In this document: in pieces, positions 1 through 4,374 of the stretch
Numbering within the stretch: the stretch's first letter is position 1
How the letters are laid out: each line of letters starts with the position of its first letter
Origin: Chloroflexota bacterium
GTDB lineage: Bacteria; Chloroflexota; Dehalococcoidia; Tepidiformales; Tepidiformaceae
Assembly (NCBI GenBank): GCA_025350285.1
Contig: JANXYE010000250.1
Coordinates: 1 to 6,043, forward strand
Length of the DNA: 6,043 bases
Direction: 5' to 3'
Notes under the pieces: generated by a model
What the model saw: only the letters and a program-made list of their open reading frames with translations
Told to the model about the DNA's origin: nothing
The model's database searches: none
Made by a program: the position numbers and the translations under genes

Positions 1-132
1 GACTGCCTTGCCGTTGATGTAGACGAGCAGCGTGAACGTCCCGTCCTCATGGGCGATTGGATATTCGTCCAAGGGACGGTCCGGTGGAGGGCCTAACGGG
101 CGACGATGTTTCGGCGAAGGCGCGGCTTCCAT
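1..132 (-). CDS. N-terminal fragment of an unidentified protein (runs off the left edge)
   Basis: Reading the minus strand from an ATG at 132 gives 44 uninterrupted codons to the window edge. The protein starts MEAAPSPKHRRPLGPPP and continues into a plausible folded segment, DGTFTLLVYINGKAV, with alternating hydrophobic residues typical of a beta-strand hairpin. The first ~20 residues are Pro/Arg-rich and probably disordered. The case for a real gene rests on the start region: a near-consensus -10 box TATACT ends 7 nt before the ATG, as in the other genes here, and a GGAGG lies just upstream. It diverges from the acyl-CoA dehydrogenase-like gene, with 23 bp between start codons. I do not recognise the family and infer no function. 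The other two minus frames also run through here but hit stops at 47 and 93. Confidence 0.6.
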   Translation of the reverse strand, partial: MEAAPSPKHRRPLGPPPDRPLDEYPIAHEDGTFTLLVYINGKAV

Positions 133-139
133 GCCCTCC

Positions 140-149
140 AGTATACACT
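140..149. promoter_or_regulatory. Overlapping divergent -10 boxes (bidirectional promoter)
   Basis: The 10 bp AGTATACACT contain a -10 hexamer for each direction. On the minus strand TATACT (145 to 140) ends 7 nt before the ATG at 132. On the plus strand TACACT (144-149) ends 6 nt before the ATG at 156. Both spacings put the expected transcription start at or within a base of the start codon, so both mRNAs would be leaderless. The core GTATAC (141-146) is palindromic. I see no good -35 hexamer on either side. The promoter role is inferred from motif and spacing only. Confidence 0.55.
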
Positions 150-155
150 CCAAGC

Positions 156-1355
156 ATGCCCGACCTGGATTGGCCCGCCGCCGCCCGCGAGCTTGCCGCC
201 CGCTTCGCTGAACGTGCCGCCCGCCACGACCGCGAGGGCAGCTTCCCCTTCGAAAACTTCGAAGACCTCCGGGCGGCGGGCTTTTTCGCACTCACAGTAG
301 CCGAGGATCGGGGCGGCGCCGGAGCGAGTCGAAGGACGTTCCTCGCCGTCCAGGAGGAACTCGCCCGCGGGGATGGCTCGACGGCACTGGCCTTCATGAT
401 GCATAGCAAGTTCTTCGGCGCTCAGCGAGAATCGCTCACGTACCCCGAACGCTGGTACAACGAACTCTGCCGGGGCGCTGTCCAGGATGGTTGGCTCTGC
501 AACACGGTCGCGACGGAGGAGGGCCTCGGCAGCCCGGCCGGTGGCGGTTTGCCGGACACGGTCGCGGTCCAAGTCGAGGGCGGTTGGGAGATTACCGGCC
601 GCAAGACCTTCACCACGATGGCGCCCTTGCTCCACTACTTCATCGTGCTTGGGCGCATCGATAACCCCGGTGGGTCGCCGGATATCGCCCAGTTCGTCCT
701 CTACCGCGACGACCCAGGCGTCCGGATTGTAGAGACCTGGGACGCGCTTGGGATGCGCTCCACCGCCAGCCACGACTTCGTCATGGAGGCCTGTCGCGTC
801 CCGGCGGACCGCCTGGCCACGCGCCGCCCCGTCAACCAGGCCGACCCACGCGGCGCGCCCGGGATGGCCTGGTTCGCACTGGGAGTCGCGGCGACAACCG
901 TCGGCGTGGCCCAGGCCGCGCGCGACTTCGCCGTCGCTTTCGCCCGCGAGCGCACGCCAAACAGCCAGCAGACGATCAAGGACTACCCCGGCGTGCGGAA
1001 CCGGATCGGCCGCATCGATCTGCTCCTCCAGCGCAGCCGCGCGCTCATCCGGGACGCCGACGATGCCTGGGAGACGAGCCACGGCAGCCAACGCCGCGCG
1101 AGCGAGGGCCAGATGTCCGCGATGAACCGTGTAGCGGCCGCGAAGATCGATACCCTCAATAACTGCATCGAGGCGGTGGACCTGGCGATGCGAGTCGTGG
1201 GCGGTGTGAGCCTGCTCAAGAAGAACCCGATTGAGCGCTACTACCGCGATGTTCGCGCCGGGTTGCACAACCCGCCGATCGAGGATCGCGCCCTGGAAAT
1301 GCTCGCCCGCGCCGCCCTCGACGAACCGCCGCCGCCACTCAAAGCCAACGAATAG
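156..1355 (+). CDS. Acyl-CoA dehydrogenase-family flavoprotein, lacking the usual catalytic Glu
   Basis: A 399-aa protein of the acyl-CoA dehydrogenase fold, the usual family length. Visible landmarks are the helical N-terminal domain with FPFENFEDLRAAGFFALTV (29-48), the middle beta-domain with TEEGLGSPAGG (120-130, the position of the family's TEP..GSD FAD/substrate motif), GWEITGRKTFTT (143-154), GMRSTASHD (199-207), and the C-terminal helical domain with RYYRDVRAG (361-369). Members bind FAD and oxidise acyl-CoA thioesters at the alpha-beta bond, but related subfamilies (DszC-like, Acyl-CoA_dh_2) are flavin monooxygenases. The segment where MCAD-type enzymes have YEGT with the catalytic Glu reads HNPPIEDRA (371-379), so the base is missing or relocated. 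I chose ATG 156 because homology starts there and a -10 box sits 6 nt upstream; an in-frame TTG at 57 would add 33 residues that do not look like the family. Substrate is unknown. The gene is convergent with the LCP gene, 70 bp apart. Confidence 0.85.
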   Translation: MPDLDWPAAARELAARFAERAARHDREGSFPFENFEDLRAAGFFALTVAEDRGGAGASRRTFLAVQEELARGDGSTALAFMMHSKFFGAQRESLTYPERWYNELCRGAVQDGWLCNTVATEEGLGSPAGGGLPDTVAVQVEGGWEITGRKTFTTMAPLLHYFIVLGRIDNPGGSPDIAQFVLYRDDPGVRIVETWDALGMRSTASHDFVMEACRVPADRLATRRPVNQADPRGAPGMAWFALGVAATTVGVAQAARDFAVAFARERTPNSQQTIKDYPGVRNRIGRIDLLLQRSRALIRDADDAWETSHGSQRRASEGQMSAMNRVAAAKIDTLNNCIEAVDLAMRVVGGVSLLKKNPIERYYRDVRAGLHNPPIEDRALEMLARAALDEPPPPLKANE

Positions 1356-1425
1356 ACACGCCCATCATATCCGCGCCAGCGTCGGCTTGGCCCCTTCGCG
1401 CCATGGTGTTGAGAGCATATCTGCC

Positions 1426-2895
1426 CTACGAGCCCGGACCCTTGTAGTCCTTGCCAAGCACAATCACGACGTCTGGCTGCGAGTCCGAAGTCCGCTTTGT
1501 GATGGTCACGGCCGACTTCGGCAAGCCGAGCCAGCCCGCGATATCCTCGGCCATCACCTTGCGGTCCTCGCTGTAGACAAGGATCGAACTCGTCGTTTGG
1601 ATCGTCGCATCTGGCCCGAGTTGGACCTCCGGCAGGAACCGTTCGAAGCGCAGATAGCGGCTCAGCTCACGCAGCTTCGCTTCGCTATCGCCCCCGCCGC
1701 GCGCGCTCTGAAGTTCCACGGTGGAGCGTGCGTACTTCGATTTCGTGAACGCCTGGCCAATCCAGTAGCGCACGTTGTCCGGGTCCCAGAGGAGCACGGA
1801 GGCTCCCGAATCGGGCACGATGAAGCCCCACACCGTCGTGCGCCCCTCGACCGGGTCCCCGAGCGAGAAGAAGTTGATTTCCCCGTTCGTATCCTTGATC
1901 AGCGGAAGGTAGCCACCCGCACGTGCGAACGGGATATTGTGATAAATCAGTTTCGTATACGCGTCATAAAGCGCACGTGGATCCGAATCAAGGAGTCCGT
2001 TCGAGAAGACCTTCGCCAGGGTTGCTCGCAGAATGACCTGCTGGCGCTTGACACGGAAAAGATCGCTGTCGTTCCGGTATCGCCCGAATGCGACCGCCCG
2101 GTAACCGTTCAGTGTCGCGTAGCCGGGTGGGAACGATTCATAGTGTGGGTTCGTCTGATCGTCGTCGGTATAGTACCAACTCGGTACGGACAGTTCTTCC
2201 GGAATACTGACGGTCACCCCGCCGACGGTGTCGATCAGATTCTCCACGCCCTTGAAGTCCATAATCGCCCAGTAGTCGATGACGATGCCGAAATCTGCCT
2301 GGATATCTTTCATCAGCTGGTTGGCGCCCGCCTCGAACGTTCCTCCGTCCGCCTGGAAACCGGTCGCATAGCTCGCGTTTACCCGGTCCTTGTAGACCAC
2401 GTTCCCGGGGCGATGGACGTCAATCCACATGTCCCGGGGTATGCCGAGCACGCTGATCACCTTCGATACGGGGTCGATCGTCGCGACCATCAACGTATCG
2501 GTGTTGTAGGCGCCAAGGTCTGTTTCGCTCGCGGGTTTGTTTACGTCCGCCGAGCTGGGGCGGCGGTCGATCCCGATGACCAGCAGGTTGATGCGACGGT
2601 TGAACACGCTCGTTGGACTGGGGTCGGACGGCCGAACCACGTCCGGTAGCGGATCGAGCGCCCTATCCACGAACGGGATGTCCGTGAACGTCTTGCCGGG
2701 GAAGAGCGCGGGGGTGACGCGCGTCAGCATCGCGACGGACATATAGAACGTCGTGACGCCGAACAGGAGGATGGCGAAAGCGAAAATCGCGCGCTGCCGC
2801 CCGCTGGCCAGGCCCCGTGCGCGGGTCCGGACCCGTGGGGCTGTGTCAGCGGCATGCATCGCCCGGAACCGCGCGTCATCAACTCGGCCTGTCAT
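1426..2895 (-). CDS. LCP (LytR-CpsA-Psr) cell-wall polymer ligase with LytR_C-like tail
   Basis: A 489-aa membrane-anchored protein. It has an Arg-rich cytoplasmic N-terminus (1-35), one transmembrane helix (about 36-58), an extracellular LCP domain (about 102-290), and a C-terminal region (about 391-482) resembling the LytR_C domain, which ends in DVVIVLGKDY. LCP signatures are INLLVIGIDRRP (102-113), NTDTLMVATID (131-141), SVLGIPRDMW (148-157) and the basic motif AFGRYRNDSDLFRVKRQQ (269-286), whose Arg and Asp residues bind the polyprenyl pyrophosphate and metal in known members. The family transfers teichoic-acid-like or polysaccharide chains from lipid carriers to peptidoglycan. I chose ATG 2895 because AGGAGG precedes it by 3 nt; an in-frame GTG at 2922 would add 9 residues. 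The gene lies 100 nt downstream of the metallopeptidase on the same strand and may be partly co-transcribed with it. The final acceptor cannot be told from sequence. Confidence 0.93.
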   Translation of the reverse strand: MTGRVDDARFRAMHAADTAPRVRTRARGLASGRQRAIFAFAILLFGVTTFYMSVAMLTRVTPALFPGKTFTDIPFVDRALDPLPDVVRPSDPSPTSVFNRRINLLVIGIDRRPSSADVNKPASETDLGAYNTDTLMVATIDPVSKVISVLGIPRDMWIDVHRPGNVVYKDRVNASYATGFQADGGTFEAGANQLMKDIQADFGIVIDYWAIMDFKGVENLIDTVGGVTVSIPEELSVPSWYYTDDDQTNPHYESFPPGYATLNGYRAVAFGRYRNDSDLFRVKRQQVILRATLAKVFSNGLLDSDPRALYDAYTKLIYHNIPFARAGGYLPLIKDTNGEINFFSLGDPVEGRTTVWGFIVPDSGASVLLWDPDNVRYWIGQAFTKSKYARSTVELQSARGGGDSEAKLRELSRYLRFERFLPEVQLGPDATIQTTSSILVYSEDRKVMAEDIAGWLGLPKSAVTITKRTSDSQPDVVIVLGKDYKGPGS

Positions 2896-2935
2896 TCGCC
2901 TCCTCAAGCTAGCGAACGTCACTCCGCTGGGTCAA
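2896..2935 (-). promoter_or_regulatory. Candidate promoter and Shine-Dalgarno of the LCP gene
   Basis: On the minus strand, TTGACC (2935-2930, 5/6 to the -35 consensus) is followed after 18 nt by TAGCTT (2911-2906), a weak -10. AGGAGG (2904-2899) then lies 3 nt before ATG 2895 and is the only strong Shine-Dalgarno in the window. A transcript starting about 7 nt after TAGCTT would begin near 2899 and lose most of that Shine-Dalgarno. The site may therefore serve read-through mRNA from the upstream genes, while the local promoter gives an almost leaderless message. Confidence 0.45.
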
Positions 2936-2942
2936 CGCGGCT

Positions 2943-2959
2943 CCCGGCCGGGAAGTTCC
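2943..2959. repeat. Short palindromes between metallopeptidase and LCP genes
   Basis: CCCGGCCGGG (2943-2952) is a perfect 10-bp palindrome, and it overlaps GGAAGTTCC (2951-2959), a 4-bp inverted repeat around one base. It lies just upstream of the LCP -35 candidate, so it could be an operator. There is no U-tract after it, so it is not a convincing terminator. It could also be chance in GC-rich DNA. Confidence 0.25.
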
Positions 2960-2995
2960 GTGGGGCCAAGAGTTTACCTGGCGTTTGCCCCGGCG

Positions 2996-3364
2996 TTACC
3001 CCATTCCGAGTTCGTGGAGGCGGGCGTCGTTGATGCCAAAATAGTGCCCAAGCTCGTGCAACACGGTCTTGCGCACCTGTTCGCGCACTTCGTCGTCCGT
3101 CTCGCAGAGCGACTCGATAGGCTCCTGGTAGATGCTGATCTTGTCCGGCGGCACGAGGTTGTAGTTCTCCCCTCGCTTCGTCAGCGGGATGCCATGGTAG
3201 AGCCCGAGCAGTGTATGGCGGGGGCTGATGCCGACGGCCCGCATCTCCCGCAGGGAGGGCCGCGCTTCGATAACGATATCGACGTTGTGCACGCGCGCCA
3301 TGAGTTCCGGCGGAAGCAGCGCCACCGCTTCGCGCACGAGTTGCCGAAAGGCCGCGCGTTCCAA
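2996..3364 (-). CDS. Zincin-like metallopeptidase family protein (HExxH)
   Basis: A 122-aa protein with the zinc-binding motif HELGH (103-107) in the context VLHELGHYFGINDARLHELG. This matches the small minigluzincin-type family (Pfam Zincin_1, PF06262), which is widespread in Actinobacteria and Chloroflexota and usually 110-130 aa. H103 and H107 would bind zinc and E104 would act as the base; the conserved FGIND.RL.ELG tail follows at the C-terminus. The N-terminal helix (ERAAFRQLVREAVALLPPELM) and IEARPS match the usual family start. No signal peptide is visible, so it is probably cytoplasmic. I chose TTG 3364 because the family begins there; the reading frame stays open up to 3580, but that extension overlaps the upstream gene in another frame and is low-complexity Arg/Gly-rich. 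It begins 5 nt after the upstream stop codon, so the two genes are almost surely co-transcribed. Natural substrates of this family are, to my knowledge, undefined. Confidence 0.85.
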   Translation of the reverse strand: MERAAFRQLVREAVALLPPELMARVHNVDIVIEARPSLREMRAVGISPRHTLLGLYHGIPLTKRGENYNLVPPDKISIYQEPIESLCETDDEVREQVRKTVLHELGHYFGINDARLHELGMG

Positions 3365-3369
3365 CGGCT

Positions 3370-3819
3370 TCAGCGCTTCGCCGGGCGCGCTGCGCTCCAG
3401 AGCGTTTTGAAGCCCTCGCCCGTGATCGCCGCTCGCTGGTGCTTCTTTTCGATGGCGATAAGCTCGGTCAAGGCGTCCTCCGCCCGGCGGACCGCGTCCG
3501 GGTGGCCCGTGTCGCTCACGCGCCGCATCACTTCGTCCCACACCCCCGTGCCGCGCAGCGAAGAGATGAACCGCGGCCACCAGATCGCGACGATCTTCTC
3601 CGGCAGCGCGAGGCGCGGGCGGATCTGCTTGAGTTCCCGGTAACGTTCTTCCACGGATTTCACGGGCTGGACGACCTTCACCAGCGGTCCATCGATCTCG
3701 GTCGCACGGAAGTCGAGGAGCAAGCGTTCGCCAGCGGCCACAAAGCGCATGACGAGTACGTCGTGCGTCCGGATGGTGCTCACGATATCGCCGAGATCGA
3801 CGCTATAGTCATTATCCAT
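3370..3819 (-). CDS. Conserved-looking hypothetical protein, 149 aa
   Basis: I do not recognise a named family. The protein seems to have three parts: an N-terminal beta-rich region (about 14-52, with DVLVMRFVAAGERLLLDFRA), a basic helix (54-68, VEERYRELKQIRPRL), and a compact segment LPEKIVAIWWPRFISSLRGT (72-91) followed by GVWDEVMRR and a helical charged tail. No signal peptide or membrane helix is seen; the paired tryptophans at 80-81 are probably in a core. ATG 3819 is preferred because a -35/-10 pair lies directly upstream; the open frame extends to 3969, but that part reads through the promoter and is compositionally unlike the rest. The stop is 5 nt before the metallopeptidase start, so the two form a translationally close pair and may act together. 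The role is unknown. Confidence 0.75.
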   Translation of the reverse strand: MDNDYSVDLGDIVSTIRTHDVLVMRFVAAGERLLLDFRATEIDGPLVKVVQPVKSVEERYRELKQIRPRLALPEKIVAIWWPRFISSLRGTGVWDEVMRRVSDTGHPDAVRRAEDALTELIAIEKKHQRAAITGEGFKTLWSAARPAKR

Positions 3820-3828
3820 CGCCCTAAA

Positions 3829-3856
3829 AGTGTACTTCGAGCGTTCATCTGGACAA
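3829..3856 (-). promoter_or_regulatory. Candidate promoter of the hypothetical-metallopeptidase pair
   Basis: On the minus strand TTGTCC (3856-3851, 4/6 to the -35 consensus) is separated by 16 nt from TACACT (3834-3829). TACACT is the same -10 hexamer as in front of the acyl-CoA dehydrogenase-like gene. The -10 ends 9 nt before ATG 3819, so the mRNA would start 2-3 nt before the ATG. No Shine-Dalgarno is present. Confidence 0.5.
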
Positions 3857-3970
3857 TCTCGTTCGCGCTGGCCGAAAGACCCCTGGCTGCAGCCCCCGTC
3901 ATCCTGTACCCGCCGCGCACTGCCGCCGCTGAGCGGTTGAACCATCCTCGACGCAGTCTCGGTCCCCACG

Positions 3971-3979
3971 GGCTAGGCC
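3971..3979 (+). repeat. Left 9-bp target-site duplication of element A
   Basis: GGCTAGGCC directly abuts the left inverted repeat of element A. GGCTTGGCC (4203-4211) abuts the right one in the same orientation, an 8/9 match. A 9-bp direct repeat exactly flanking terminal inverted repeats is what transposition leaves. Because the 9-mer is nearly palindromic, it also lengthens the inverted-repeat match. Confidence 0.6.
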
Positions 3980-4021
3980 GGGTGCCCGTCAGATTTCGCG
4001 GCGGCTCGAGCATGGCACGGA

Positions 4022-4042
4022 GACAACGAACCGCTCGTTGTC
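4022..4042. repeat. Perfect 8-bp hairpin inside element A
   Basis: GACAACGA (4022-4029) and TCGTTGTC (4035-4042) pair perfectly around a 5-nt loop ACCGC. There is no U-tract on either strand, so it is not an intrinsic terminator. It lies 2 nt before a longer stem-loop. Confidence 0.7.
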
Positions 4043-4044
4043 AC

Positions 4045-4104
4045 TCGCGGCGAGGATTGGCATCGCGAATCAAGAGGGCACGCGTGCGGCAATCCTGGCC
4101 GCGA
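4045..4104. repeat. Long stem-loop in element A (14 of 15 pairs)
   Basis: Positions 4045-4059 pair with 4090-4104 at 14 of 15 positions, the exception being a single G-G mismatch (4052/4097). Inside, GCA (4060-4062) pairs with TGC (4085-4087) and CGCG (4064-4067) with CGCG (4081-4084), leaving a 13-nt A/G-rich loop (4068-4080). Such a stem is unlikely by chance and could be the fold of an RNA or of single-stranded transposon DNA. The transcribed strand is unknown. Confidence 0.6.
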
Positions 4105-4135
4105 CGGATACGGAGCGGTCTCTCCAGTGAGCCCG

Positions 4136-4172
4136 CGGCCGAACGGCCGAGATGCGGTGGAACGGGGTTCCA
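4136..4172. repeat. Two further short hairpins in element A
   Basis: CGGCC (4136-4140) pairs with GGCCG (4145-4149) around GAAC. TGGAAC (4158-4163) pairs with GTTCCA (4167-4172) around GGG, with an alternative pairing of GGGG (4164-4167) to CCCC (4175-4178). The two overlapping options look like a switch, but this may be coincidence in GC-rich sequence. Confidence 0.4.
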
Positions 4173-4202
4173 TGCCCCTGTGCAAAAATCTGACGCCCAC
4201 CC

Positions 4203-4211
4203 GGCTTGGCC
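4203..4211 (+). repeat. Right 9-bp target-site duplication of element A
   Basis: GGCTTGGCC repeats the 9-mer at 3971-3979 with one mismatch, directly after the right terminal repeat of element A. The TTGGCC part also forms a 6-bp hairpin with GGCCAA (4215-4220). Confidence 0.6.
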
Positions 4212-4240
4212 CTCGGCCAACCGCTCAACCCCGGTATCCC

Positions 4241-4368
4241 CTAGCAGGGTGTTGATAAAGGCCCCAATTTTCGTCCAACTCGACAATAACGAATGACGCA
4301 TCGTGATCTCTGAACCTGGCGTCCATCCGCCCAACCATGACGGCTTGCATTTTTCAACACCCTGCTAG
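4241..4368. mobile_element. Element B: 120-bp MITE-like element with CTAG duplications
   Basis: CTAGCAGGGTGTTGA (4241-4255) is the exact reverse complement of TCAACACCCTGCTAG (4354-4368). Extending inward, 18 of 19 positions match (GTTGATAAA versus GTTGAAAAA). I read the outer CTAG at each end as a 4-bp target duplication, leaving terminal repeats CAGGGTGTTGAWAAA and an element of 120 bp at 4245-4364. CTAG fits the YTAR targets known for IS5-type elements, but the family is unassigned. The interior has lower GC than its surroundings. It holds only a 37-codon minus-strand ORF (4338-4225) that runs out of the element, so there is no transposase. The near-perfect ends suggest a recent insertion. 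Confidence 0.75.
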
Positions 4369-4371
4369 ACT
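4345..4371 (+). promoter_or_regulatory. Candidate proA promoter formed at the right end of element B
   Basis: TTGCAT (4345-4350, 4/6 to the -35 consensus) lies inside element B. After 15 nt comes TAGACT (4366-4371), whose TAG belongs to the CTAG duplication and whose ACT is flanking DNA. The expected start, about 7 nt after the -10, falls on the GTG at 4378, so the mRNA would be leaderless. The 15-nt spacer is short. No Shine-Dalgarno precedes either start codon. Confidence 0.45.
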
Positions 4372-4374
4372 GAA

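Larger units (their letters stand above)
3980..4202. mobile_element. Element A: 223-bp MITE-like element with terminal inverted repeats
   Basis: The left end GGGTGCCCGTCAGATTT (3980-3996) matches the reverse complement of the right end, GGGTGGGCGTCAGATTT (4202-4186), at 15 of 17 positions. Counting the flanks, 22 of 26 positions pair. A 9-bp direct repeat with one mismatch flanks the ends. The interior is too short for a transposase and has no credible ORF, so this looks like a non-autonomous miniature element mobilised in trans. G-starting ends followed by a T-rich stretch and 8-9-bp duplications recall IS256-type elements, but this family link is a guess. The interior contains several hairpins, annotated separately. 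An alternative is a structured regulatory RNA, but that would not explain the flanking direct repeat. Confidence 0.65.

Noticed and set aside
57..155. TTG-started N-terminal extension of the acyl-CoA dehydrogenase-like protein
   Set aside because: The 33 extra residues are unlike the family and would be coded across the divergent promoter.
93..1268. 391-codon minus-strand ORF
   Set aside because: Antisense to the acyl-CoA dehydrogenase-family gene; composition and lack of motifs mark it as a shadow.
1356..1425. Terminator between the convergent acyl-CoA dehydrogenase-like and LCP genes
   Set aside because: Only GCGC-type short matches and no T-rich tract on either strand; no supportable terminator.
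1231..2649. 472-codon plus-strand ORF
   Set aside because: It runs antisense to the LCP gene, whose motifs are unmistakable, and its product has no recognisable domains. Long antisense ORFs are expected in GC-rich coding DNA.
4126..4180. T-box-like riboswitch upstream of proA
   Set aside because: GGTGGAACGGGG resembles the T-box GGGTGGNACCGCG, and proline genes use T-boxes in Bacillus. However, the T-box bulge would read TGGA, which does not suit a tRNA-Pro with discriminator A. There is no terminator with a U-tract, no clear specifier loop, and the sequence lies inside element A.
3957..4240. tRNA, tmRNA, RNase P or SRP RNA
   Set aside because: None of the conserved boxes (such as GGTTCRANNC) are present, despite abundant hairpins.
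3439..4296. 285-codon plus-strand ORF
   Set aside because: It covers the opposite strand of the hypothetical gene and then crosses both mobile elements; no protein-like segments.
4225..4338. 37-codon ORF in element B (minus strand)
   Set aside because: It runs out through the element end and has no start signals; considered as a transposase remnant but shows no DDE-type features.
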